Source: Clostridiaceae bacterium
GTDB lineage: Bacteria > Bacillota > Clostridia > DSM-8532
DNA length: 11,287 bases
Direction of reading: 5' to 3'
Assembly: GCA_025361665.1 (NCBI GenBank)
Contig: JANYKF010000154.1
Coordinates: 1 to 11,287, forward strand
The notes beneath the pieces were generated by a model. The model saw only the letters and a list, made by a program, of their open reading frames with translations, ran no database searches and was not told the DNA's origin. The translations under genes were made by a program, and so were the position numbers. Of the stretch, positions 1 through 8,207 are shown one piece after another (position 1 is the first letter of the stretch; each line of letters starts with the position of its first letter).

Positions 1-71
1 TCGACAGAGATATGGGAGAGGTGGAGACCCGCCTCGTCAACCGGCATACAACCATGCGCCAGGAGGAATGA
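1..71 (+). CDS. IMP cyclohydrolase, C-terminal end only (partial)
   Basis: Only the last 22 codons are present, in the frame beginning at base 3 and ending at TGA 69-71. The tail reads DRDMGEVETRLVNR followed by eight residues. From memory, this resembles the end of the stand-alone clostridial IMP cyclohydrolase, which finishes with an '(I)D..TGE.ETRIVN' pattern. That enzyme closes the ring of FAICAR to give IMP, the last step of de novo purine synthesis. The identification gains weight from the next gene, one nucleotide downstream, which encodes the preceding step (AICAR formyltransferase) without its usual fused cyclohydrolase domain. The SD of that next gene (AGGAGG, 61-66) lies inside this coding end, so the two are probably translationally coupled. 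The assignment rests on a very short segment plus context. A frame ending at TGA 74-76 is also open here but gives no recognisable sequence. Confidence 0.55.
   Translation, partial: DRDMGEVETRLVNRHTTMRQEE
61..66 (+). promoter_or_regulatory. Shine-Dalgarno of AICAR formyltransferase
   Basis: AGGAGG lies six nucleotides before the ATG at 73 and inside the last codons of the preceding partial gene. It fixes the start at 73 and suggests coupling of the two purine genes. Confidence 0.85.
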
Positions 72-72
72 T

Positions 73-1242
73 ATGAAGGAATTGACGGTCAAGTACGGAT
101 GCAACCCGCATCAGAAGCCATCCCGCCTGTTCATGAAGGAAGGGGATCTTCCCCTTGAAGTGCTGCATGGAACGCCCAGCTACATCAATTTCATGGATGC
201 ACTGAATGCATGGCAGCTTGTCCGGGAACTGCGTGAAGAGACAGGGTTCCCGGCAGCAGCCTCTTTCAAGCACGTCAGCCCTGCGGGGGCGGCCATTGGC
301 ATACCCATGCCGCCTGCTCTGGCTGCATCCTGCCATGTGGAAGGAAAGACGCTCTCCCCTGTGGCTGTCGCCTATGCGCGCGCCCGGGGGGCCGATCGCG
401 TTTCTTCCTATGGCGATTTCGTCGCGGTGAGCGATGTCGTCGACATTTCACTGGCGGACCTTTTGGCGAAGGAAGTATCAGACGGCATCATCGCACCCGG
501 TTTTGAACCGGAAGCGCTGGAAAAGCTGAAAACGAAGAAAAGGGGCGCTTATGTCATCCTGAAGATGGACCCCTCCTACCGCCCGGCTGCGAAGGAGTCG
601 AGGGATGTGTTCGGCATCACCCTTGAACAGCTCCGCAATGATGCGCGTATAGACGCCTCTCTGCTGCGGCAGGTTGTCACGCGGGAAAAGGATATGCCGG
701 AATCGGCCATCCGTGACCTGATCATTGCCACCATCACCCTCAAATACACGCAGTCCAATTCCATCTGCTTCGCCTTTGACGGACAGGTGATCGGGGTCGG
801 CGCCGGACAGCAGTCCCGCATCCACTGCACGCGTCTCGCGGCGGGGAAGGCCGACAACTGGATGCTGCGCCAGCATCCGAAAGTACTGGGCATGCAGTTC
901 CGGGAAGGTCTTTCGAATTCGGTGAAAGACAATGCGGTCGACCAGTTTTTACGGGATGACATCACGGATGTGGAGCTTGACGAATGGCGGACCTTGTTTA
1001 CGGAAGTTCCGGATAAGCTTTCCAAACAGGAAAAGCAGGACTTCATTCTCGCATTTGGCGGCATCGCCTATTCATCGGATGCGTTCATCCCGTTCCGGGA
1101 CAACCTTGACAGGGCAGCCGGGAGCGGCACCCGATACGTCGCCCAGGCAGGCGGATCTGTGAAGGACGCCGAGGTCATCGCGGCGGCCGATGCCTATGGC
1201 ATGGTCATGTGCTTCACGGGGCTGCGCCTTTTCCATCACTGA
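73..1242 (+). CDS. Stand-alone AICAR formyltransferase (PurH transformylase domain only)
   Basis: This 389-residue cytoplasmic enzyme should transfer the formyl group of 10-formyltetrahydrofolate to AICAR to make FAICAR, the penultimate step of IMP synthesis. The sequence shows hallmarks of the AICARFT domain: the catalytic Lys-His pair in KHVSPAGAA (K66, H67), the QQSRIHCTRLAAGKADNW segment near residues 248-265, AFGGIAYSSDAFIPFRDN near residue 330, and the terminal block YVAQAGGSVKD ... GLRLFHH. Ordinary bifunctional PurH is about 510-530 residues, with an N-terminal MGS-like IMP cyclohydrolase domain. That domain is absent here, and the protein starts directly with the transferase fold (MKELTVKYGCNPHQKP). 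The start is secure, with AGGAGG six nucleotides upstream. It follows a probable separate IMP cyclohydrolase by one nucleotide. No clear intrinsic terminator follows the stop. The symbol purH is withheld because it usually denotes the fused enzyme. Confidence 0.95.
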   Translation: MKELTVKYGCNPHQKPSRLFMKEGDLPLEVLHGTPSYINFMDALNAWQLVRELREETGFPAAASFKHVSPAGAAIGIPMPPALAASCHVEGKTLSPVAVAYARARGADRVSSYGDFVAVSDVVDISLADLLAKEVSDGIIAPGFEPEALEKLKTKKRGAYVILKMDPSYRPAAKESRDVFGITLEQLRNDARIDASLLRQVVTREKDMPESAIRDLIIATITLKYTQSNSICFAFDGQVIGVGAGQQSRIHCTRLAAGKADNWMLRQHPKVLGMQFREGLSNSVKDNAVDQFLRDDITDVELDEWRTLFTEVPDKLSKQEKQDFILAFGGIAYSSDAFIPFRDNLDRAAGSGTRYVAQAGGSVKDAEVIAAADAYGMVMCFTGLRLFHH

Positions 1243-1271
1243 AGCGTATCCATCGTCCGCTGAAATCCTGT

Positions 1272-1300
1272 TTGACATCATGAAGCGAGAATTGTATAAT
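1272..1300 (+). promoter_or_regulatory. Consensus SigA-type promoter of the methyltransferase gene
   Basis: TTGACA at 1272-1277 and TATAAT at 1295-1300 are separated by exactly 17 nt. Both hexamers match the sigma-70/SigA consensus at all six positions. Transcription would begin near 1307, about 38 nt before the preferred ATG at 1345. That start point makes the upstream in-frame ATG at 1306 unusable on this transcript, except as a leaderless start. A fully consensus promoter driving one methyltransferase gene implies strong activity unless it is repressed; see the overlapping palindrome. Confidence 0.85.
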
Positions 1301-1319
1301 TATACATGTTAAGTGTATA
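1293..1319. promoter_or_regulatory. Candidate repressor operator: 14-bp palindrome over the -10, plus a third half-site
   Basis: Bases 1293-1306 form the perfect palindrome TGTATAATTATACA, which contains the whole -10 hexamer. A third TGTATA half-site lies at 1314-1319, forming a second inverted repeat with TATACA at 1301-1306 across a 7-nt spacer. A dimeric repressor here would block RNA polymerase directly. No regulator gene is encoded nearby, so its identity is unknown. Some similarity between the two symmetric arms is unavoidable, because TATAAT is AT-rich. Confidence 0.5.
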
Positions 1320-1333
1320 TTCATGCAACCCGT

Positions 1334-1338
1334 GGAGG
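1334..1338 (+). promoter_or_regulatory. Shine-Dalgarno that decides the methyltransferase start
   Basis: GGAGG ends six nucleotides before the second ATG of the pair at 1342/1345. This favours initiation at 1345 over the in-frame ATG at 1306, which has no SD and coincides with the predicted transcription start. Confidence 0.75.
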
Positions 1339-1344
1339 CACATG

Positions 1345-2109
1345 ATGAATCAGACGGAATGGCTCCCTTGCAAAAACTGGATGTCGGAAGGTGCGGAAGC
1401 GACCCTGGTGACCTTGATCCTGGAATCGGGCCGCATATCGCGTCATTCTCACGTTCTGGAAATCGGCTGCGGTTTGGGCCGCCTGTCCGGTGAGATTGCG
1501 AGGGCATCGGGAGCCAGGGTCCTTGCCACAGAAGCTTCCCACATCGATTTGGAAAAAGCGAGGGCGATCGAGCCGGATGTCGGGTTCATGCAGGGATCAG
1601 GCTTGTCGATTCCTTTTCAGGAGACCTTGTTCGATGTTGTGATCATTCACCAGACCGACCTGCATTTATCCGCCTTGTCGAAGGTCCTGTCCGGTATGGC
1701 AAGGATTCTGAATGCGGACGGCAGGCTTCTGATATTGGCCGAAACCCGTCAGCAGACGCTTGGCCGGATCACGAGCCGGTATTTTCCTTCCCTTGCCGCC
1801 GCAGATGCCCTTCAATGCCCGGATGCGGCGGAGTTGGCCGTTCATGCGGCGGACGCCGGATTTGTCGCCTGCGGGGCCAGGGTTTTCGGGAATGGATGCA
1901 TTTCCATGGACCAGACTTTTCTTCGCCAGGTACGCCGATTCGGTCATTCCATGATCCACCGGATCGGCTGCCTGGAATATGCCGAAGGGCTGATGAGGCT
2001 TGAAGAGGACTATTACGGGCATCCATACGGTCATCATCACGCCGGAAACACCCTGATCGTCCTGGCCAAGGAAGCGGAAGCATGCCTTCCCCTGTCGAAA
2101 ACAGCGTGA
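1345..2109 (+). CDS. Class I SAM-dependent methyltransferase, substrate unknown
   Basis: The 254-residue protein has a Rossmann-type methyltransferase core. Motif I is VLEIGCGLG at about residues 37-45 (SAM-binding loop). An acidic residue at the end of strand 2 (E63 in ATEAS) would hold the ribose, and the motif II/post-I region is PFQETLFDVVI near residues 90-100. A helix and strand after it, ARILNADGRLLILAE, match the usual UbiE/Methyltransf_11-like order. The C-terminal half (about 120-254) is not diagnostic of substrate. It contains a His-rich patch, HPYGHHHAGN, near the end that could bind metal, though this is only a possibility. There is no signal peptide, so it should be cytoplasmic. 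The gene has its own perfect promoter with an overlapping palindrome, so it is probably induced rather than constitutive. The start at 1345 is chosen from the SD; 1342 is an alternative, and 1306 is unlikely. Small-molecule, RNA or protein substrates all remain open. Confidence 0.85.
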   Translation: MNQTEWLPCKNWMSEGAEATLVTLILESGRISRHSHVLEIGCGLGRLSGEIARASGARVLATEASHIDLEKARAIEPDVGFMQGSGLSIPFQETLFDVVIIHQTDLHLSALSKVLSGMARILNADGRLLILAETRQQTLGRITSRYFPSLAAADALQCPDAAELAVHAADAGFVACGARVFGNGCISMDQTFLRQVRRFGHSMIHRIGCLEYAEGLMRLEEDYYGHPYGHHHAGNTLIVLAKEAEACLPLSKTA

Positions 2110-2118
2110 ACAGGGTCT

Positions 2119-2148
2119 TTTACACCGGAATCGTTCTTCTGTTATAAT
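2119..2148 (+). promoter_or_regulatory. Extended -10 promoter of the ABC-F gene
   Basis: TTTACA at 2119-2124 (5/6 to consensus) and TATAAT at 2143-2148 (6/6) are separated by 18 nt. TG at 2140-2141 one base before the -10 makes it an extended -10 element. Transcription would begin near 2155, leaving a leader of only about 25 nt before the ATG at 2181. The GTG at 2151 would fall upstream of the transcript. Confidence 0.7.
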
Positions 2149-2180
2149 GGGTGTTGCAGTCCTGTGCTGAAAGGATCCTT

Positions 2181-4118
<1,938 letters not shown>

Positions 4119-4121
<3 letters not shown>

Positions 4122-4126
4122 GGAGG
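4119..4126 (+). promoter_or_regulatory. Stop codon fused to the SD of the esterase gene (TAAGGAGG)
   Basis: The ABC-F stop TAA forms one block with a full Shine-Dalgarno, TAAGGAGG, eight nucleotides before ATG 4135. This supports co-transcription with reinitiation or coupling. It also shows that the in-frame ATG at 4102, inside the ABC-F gene, is not the real start. Confidence 0.8.
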
Positions 4127-4134
4127 AAACAGCC

Positions 4135-5100
4135 ATGCCGATCATTGACATGCCATTGGAGGAACTGAAGGCATTCCAGGGCAGGAACCCTTGTCCGGAA
4201 GACATGGATCGCTTCTGGGAAGACGCCATTGCGGAAATGAAATCAGTGGATGCCGCCGTGGAACTGATTCCGGCCCGCTTCACCACCCCGTTCGCAGACT
4301 GCTTCGACTTGTGGTTCACCGGGGTGCGGGGCGCCCGGATTCACGCGAAGTTCCTGAGGCCGAAGAGCCTGAATGGAAAAGCGCCCGCCATTCTGCAGTT
4401 CCACGGTTATACGGGAAATTGCGGAGACTGGGTCAGCAAACTCTCCTATGTCGCCGCGGGATTCATGGTGGCGGCCTTGGATTGCCGGGGCCAGGGCGGA
4501 CTGTCCGAAGATGCGGGCGGCGTGAAGGGCAATACGCACAACGGCCACATCATCCGCGGCCTGGACGACAAGCCGGAAAACATGCTGATGCGTCAGATCT
4601 ATCTGGATTCAGCGCAATTGGCCGGCATCGTCATGGGCATGGAAGATGTGGACGAAACCCGCGTGGCCGCCATGGGCGGATCCCAGGGAGGAGCCCTCAC
4701 CATTGCCTGTTCTTCGCTCGAACCACGCATCTGCCGCCTGGCGCCGATGTTTCCGTTTCTCTGCGATTACAAAAGGGTCTGGGAGATGGATCTGGCGAAA
4801 GATGCCTACCAGGAGATCCGCACGTTCTTCCGGATGTTCGATCCGCGCCACGAGCGGGAAGACGCCATTTTCGAGCAGCTTGGGTACATTGACCTGCAGC
4901 ATCTTTCCAAACGCATCCGGGGCGAAGTGCTCATGGCCGTCGGCCTGATGGACACCATTTGCCCGCCTTCCAGCCAGTTTGCCATGTACAACCGGATCAC
5001 GGCGAAGAAACAAATCGTCCTCTATCCCGATTACGGGCATGAAGGACTTCCGGATTTCGACGACATCACCTACGGGTTCATGTCAGAGCTTTTGTCGTGA
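4135..5100 (+). CDS. CE7 acetyl esterase (acetylxylan esterase / cephalosporin-C deacetylase family)
   Basis: This 321-residue alpha/beta hydrolase has the CE7 family motifs in order: DCRGQGG (R118-G-Q), the nucleophile elbow GGSQGG with S183, the acid D273 in VGLMDTICPP, and H302 in YGHE. These positions almost coincide with the triad I recall for the Thermotoga maritima enzyme (S188, D274, H303), and the length is typical. CE7 enzymes remove acetyl groups from short xylo-oligosaccharides and other small acetylated molecules, including cephalosporin C. They usually work in the cytoplasm as hexamers, and no signal peptide is seen here. The start at 4135 is chosen from TAAGGAGG and leaves a 13-nt gap after the ABC-F gene. 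No xylanase, sugar transporter or kinase is nearby, so context does not point to xylan use. The natural substrate is open. Confidence 0.93.
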   Translation: MPIIDMPLEELKAFQGRNPCPEDMDRFWEDAIAEMKSVDAAVELIPARFTTPFADCFDLWFTGVRGARIHAKFLRPKSLNGKAPAILQFHGYTGNCGDWVSKLSYVAAGFMVAALDCRGQGGLSEDAGGVKGNTHNGHIIRGLDDKPENMLMRQIYLDSAQLAGIVMGMEDVDETRVAAMGGSQGGALTIACSSLEPRICRLAPMFPFLCDYKRVWEMDLAKDAYQEIRTFFRMFDPRHEREDAIFEQLGYIDLQHLSKRIRGEVLMAVGLMDTICPPSSQFAMYNRITAKKQIVLYPDYGHEGLPDFDDITYGFMSELLS

Positions 5101-5105
5101 TGCAC

Positions 5106-5110
5106 GGAGG
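5106..5110 (+). promoter_or_regulatory. Shine-Dalgarno that decides the helicase start
   Basis: GGAGG lies seven nucleotides before ATG 5118. The upstream in-frame GTG 5097 and ATG 5100 overlap the esterase stop and have no SD, so 5118 is preferred. Confidence 0.75.
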
Positions 5111-5117
5111 CATTTCC

Positions 5118-8117
5118 ATGAATCCCCTGCGCTTCAAATTTGAGTTCCGATCCCATCAAAAACTCATCCTGGACCGGTTTGAGGAAGAAAGGCGGAAGAC
5201 CCCCGCGGGTGAACCGCTTCGTTACCATGTGGTGGCTCCGCCCGGTGCCGGAAAAACGATTGTCGGGTTGGAACTGGCCATCCGCCTGGGAAAACCCGTG
5301 ATGGTCGTGTGCCCGAACACGGCCATCCAGGGCCAGTGGATGAAGAAACTTGAAATGTTCATCCCCGATGCCAATCCGGAAACGGTGCGTGTGTTGTCCA
5401 CGACCGATGCATCATCCCCCCGGTGGCTCAATGTGCTGACTTATCAGATCCTGAGCATTCCGGAAGATCCGGGTGAATGCATGGTGGACATTGCCGAGGG
5501 AATCTGGGCGGAAACCATGCTGGATGCCCAGGGGGTTGAGGAAGAAGAAGCCCGTGCGCGGATTGCGAAAATGAAAACGTCGAACCCGGCCGCTTATCGC
5601 AAGGAACTGGCCCGGTTTACGAAAAAGCTGCGCGATGGGAAGCTGGAGGAGCTCATGACACCGTCCGGCGCCCCGGGGGCCGTACCGGCTTCCATTCCGC
5701 CGGAAGAACGTTTCCTCGGCATCCTGCATCCGAACACCCGCGCCTTGCTGTGCAGCCTGAAGCAGGCCGGCGTGAAGACCGTGATTTTCGATGAGTGCCA
5801 CCACCTGCAGACCTGGTGGGCGCAGGTGATGAAACACCTGTTGAAATGGATGGACGTGGAGAGCATCATTGGCCTGACCGCTACCCCTCCGTATGACGAG
5901 AATGCCGAGGTGCTCCAAAACTACATCGGCCTGCTTGGCCCTGTCGACTTCGAGATTCCGACCCCCGCCGTGGTGAAGGACGGCATGCTGGCCCCTTATC
6001 AGGACTTGCTGTATATGTGCCGTCCGCAGGAAACGGAGTGGACGTTCCTCCAGAATTGCCATGGAAAGTTCCGGGAACTGCTGGTCCTGTTCGCAAAGCC
6101 GGACAGTGATTTCTGCCGTTTCATGCAGGAGCGGATTCTTGAGCGGAAGATGGCGGACGGTTCGCAACGGGAATGGAAGAAGCTCTACGCAGCGCGGAAG
6201 GAATTCGCCGTCGCCGGCATCAAATACCTTCATTCTGCCGGCGTCCGCCTATCGCCGGACATCTCCATGACCCCCGCGATGTCGGGACATCCCACGCTGG
6301 AGGAATGGACCCTTCTTGTGGAGGATTATGCGCTCAACCGCTTGAAGCTTTCCGCTTCAGCGGAAGATGCCGTTCTTTACAATGATATCCGGGATGCGCT
6401 TTATGCACTGGGATTCATTCTGACGGAGAAAGGCATCCGCAGCTACATTTCGCCTTTGGACCGTGTTCTGGCCTACAGTCGCAGCAAACTGACGGCTGTT
6501 CGTGAAATCCTGCTGACGGAAATGAGGTCAATGGGCGATTCCCTCCGGGCGGTTGTCGTCACGGATTTCGAGTTTTCCAACGCCCTTTCGCTCAAGCAGC
6601 TGGACAAGGTGCTTGACGCGGAGTGTGGCGGAGCCATCAGCGTCATGAGGATGATGGCGGCCGACCCGGAACTGGACAGGCTCAACCCCGTCATGGTAAC
6701 CGGGAAAAGCCTGCTGTGCGATGAAGACATCGCGGAAGCGTATCGGGGCCGGCTGTCCGCATGGGCGCAGAAGCAGGGCTATGACATTTTGCTGCAGATG
6801 ACGCCGTCTCCGGACGGGACCTTTGTCTCCATCGAAGGGACCGGGCGCGACTGGAACACGCGGAGCGCCATCCTGTTCACCACGAGCCTTCTGGAGGAAG
6901 GACTCACACGCTGCATCATCGGCACGAGGGGCCTGCTGGGAGAAGGGTGGGACAGCATCTCCCTCAACACCCTCATTGATCTTTCCGTGGCCACCACCTA
7001 TGCCTCCGTCAACCAGCTGCGCGGCAGAAGCATCCGGAAAAACGAAGGAGCACCCCGCAAGCTGGCGAACAATTGGGATGTGGTCTGCTACGCACCCGAA
7101 TTGGAAAAGGGGATCAATGACGTGCTGCGGCTGACGAAAAAACACGGCCAATTCTACGGGATATGCGCTGATGGCCGCATTAGCAAGGGCACGGCTCATC
7201 TTGATGCAAGGCTGGCCCTGAAGGATCGGCTGAAGACAGAAGAGGCAAATGCGCTCAATGACACCATGCTCCGGCGCAGCGGCAATCGGGATCCTGTCTA
7301 TGATTTGTGGAAGGTCGGGGAACCGTTCCGGAATATCGAGCAGGAATGTGTCGAATTCCGGCTGGAACAAGGCGCCGTCATCGGTGATTTTGGTCAGCAG
7401 ACAGCTGAGCTGGCTCATTTGCAGGCGAAGACAATGGGCTTGTCTTTCAAGGGGGGTGCCGGTGTCCTGTCCTTGCTGGCCGCCCTGGTGGCCACCGGCG
7501 TCAGCCTTCCCATGGCCGCGATGGCCGGTGCGGCTTCCGCGTTGTTTCTATATTCCAGCGCAAAGGGACTTGCGAGGACGGCGGCGTTCGGGAGGGAGGA
7601 AGTGGCACGGATCCGGCCCGAGATCTTTGCACGGCGCATGGCCTTCGCCATCTTCCACGCCTTGAAAGAAAACAGCTTGCTGCCGGTGAACGTGCAGGAG
7701 CGCCAGGTTGTCCTGACCTCCGGCGCCGACGGGTCCGTCCGTGTTTTTCTCGATGGAACCCCTCAGGAATCGATCCTTTTTTCCAGGAGCCTGGATGAAT
7801 TGCTCAGTCCGATTGCGGACCAGCGGTATGTCGTGCCCCGCTACGAATCGCCGGTACCCAAGGGGAAGGGAAACATCGCATTTCTGCAGAAAGCCCTTTC
7901 CCCCGGACAACCTGTTCTGGCCGGATACCACCCGGTTCCGGAAGAACTGGGCCTGAACAGGGAACGCGCCGCCATCTTCCAAAAACACTGGAACCGGCAT
8001 GTGAGCAGGGGAGACGTGGTTTATCTGAAAAGTCCGGAAGGGCAGGCAATCCAGGAGCATTTCGGACTGGTCGACCCGTTGGGCGTGCAGAAGCATGTTG
8101 CCGCCATCTGGCGGTAA
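5118..8117 (+). CDS. Large SF2 helicase-like protein with hydrophobic C-terminal segment
   Basis: This 999-residue protein has a full set of superfamily 2 motifs: an N-terminal FRSHQ (Q-motif-like), Walker A APPGAGKT (40-47), VCPNTAIQGQW (65-74), DECHH (225-229), TAT (254-256), RAVVVTDF (477-484), GEGWDS (608-613) and QLRGRSIR (633-640, with the expected arginines). It should therefore hydrolyse ATP and translocate on or remodel nucleic acid. Between motif Ib and motif II lies a charged helical insertion (about 118-205). About 210 residues separate the two RecA lobes. After motif VI come about 340 residues of unrecognised sequence with an Ala/Leu/Gly-rich hydrophobic stretch at about 781-815, long enough for a hairpin or one to two membrane passes. 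From memory, unnamed 'DEAD/DEAH box helicase family' proteins in actinobacteria share DECHHL, '(S/T)PAVV..G.LAPY' and YVVPRY-like blocks; this is unverified. No nuclease or methylase partner is adjacent. The gap from the esterase gene is 17 nt. Confidence 0.85.
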   Translation: MNPLRFKFEFRSHQKLILDRFEEERRKTPAGEPLRYHVVAPPGAGKTIVGLELAIRLGKPVMVVCPNTAIQGQWMKKLEMFIPDANPETVRVLSTTDASSPRWLNVLTYQILSIPEDPGECMVDIAEGIWAETMLDAQGVEEEEARARIAKMKTSNPAAYRKELARFTKKLRDGKLEELMTPSGAPGAVPASIPPEERFLGILHPNTRALLCSLKQAGVKTVIFDECHHLQTWWAQVMKHLLKWMDVESIIGLTATPPYDENAEVLQNYIGLLGPVDFEIPTPAVVKDGMLAPYQDLLYMCRPQETEWTFLQNCHGKFRELLVLFAKPDSDFCRFMQERILERKMADGSQREWKKLYAARKEFAVAGIKYLHSAGVRLSPDISMTPAMSGHPTLEEWTLLVEDYALNRLKLSASAEDAVLYNDIRDALYALGFILTEKGIRSYISPLDRVLAYSRSKLTAVREILLTEMRSMGDSLRAVVVTDFEFSNALSLKQLDKVLDAECGGAISVMRMMAADPELDRLNPVMVTGKSLLCDEDIAEAYRGRLSAWAQKQGYDILLQMTPSPDGTFVSIEGTGRDWNTRSAILFTTSLLEEGLTRCIIGTRGLLGEGWDSISLNTLIDLSVATTYASVNQLRGRSIRKNEGAPRKLANNWDVVCYAPELEKGINDVLRLTKKHGQFYGICADGRISKGTAHLDARLALKDRLKTEEANALNDTMLRRSGNRDPVYDLWKVGEPFRNIEQECVEFRLEQGAVIGDFGQQTAELAHLQAKTMGLSFKGGAGVLSLLAALVATGVSLPMAAMAGAASALFLYSSAKGLARTAAFGREEVARIRPEIFARRMAFAIFHALKENSLLPVNVQERQVVLTSGADGSVRVFLDGTPQESILFSRSLDELLSPIADQRYVVPRYESPVPKGKGNIAFLQKALSPGQPVLAGYHPVPEELGLNRERAAIFQKHWNRHVSRGDVVYLKSPEGQAIQEHFGLVDPLGVQKHVAAIWR
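8098..8117 (+). other. Stable hairpin enclosing the helicase stop codon
   Basis: TTGCCGCC and GGCGGTAA pair as an 8-bp stem (one G-U) around an ATCT tetraloop, with the TAA stop as the 3' end of the stem. There is no T-run afterwards, so it is not a standard intrinsic terminator. It could stabilise the 3' end of the mRNA or mark processing. It may also be chance, because the stem is also coding. Confidence 0.4.
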
Positions 8118-8207
8118 GGATACGTAAAACGGCAGTAGCAGTTGGCAGACAAATGATGGATAATGGAATCATCATCAGGGGGAACGGATTCAATGGGGGA
8201 GAAACAG

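Noticed and set aside
1306..1344. N-terminal extension of the methyltransferase from ATG 1306
   Set aside because: It has no SD, lies at the predicted transcription start, and a good GGAGG precedes ATG 1345.
2090..2121. Possible terminator after the methyltransferase gene: CCCTGT/ACAGGG with TCTTTT
   Set aside because: The stem is only 6 bp with a 14-nt loop, it overlaps the end of the CDS, and the T-run is broken and doubles as the -35 region of the next promoter. Too weak to call.
4135..5100. Reading the CE7 esterase as part of a xylan-utilisation locus
   Set aside because: No xylanase, xylosidase, sugar transporter or sugar regulator is present in the window. Only the enzyme family is supported.
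5412..6233. 273-codon - strand open frame opposite the helicase gene (another of 296 codons lies at 6528-7418)
   Set aside because: Same reasoning: the sense strand carries continuous helicase motifs, and the antisense translations are compositionally biased with no known motif.
5118..8117. Calling the helicase a type I or III restriction subunit
   Set aside because: No HsdM/Mod or specificity gene is adjacent and no PD-(D/E)XK nuclease motif was evident. The shared motifs are those of SF2 in general.
8142..8164. Possible promoter before the diguanylate cyclase gene: TTGGCA and GATAAT
   Set aside because: The spacer is only 11 nt, and no acceptable -35 lies 16-18 nt before GATAAT. A -10-only promoter cannot be excluded, but support is poor.
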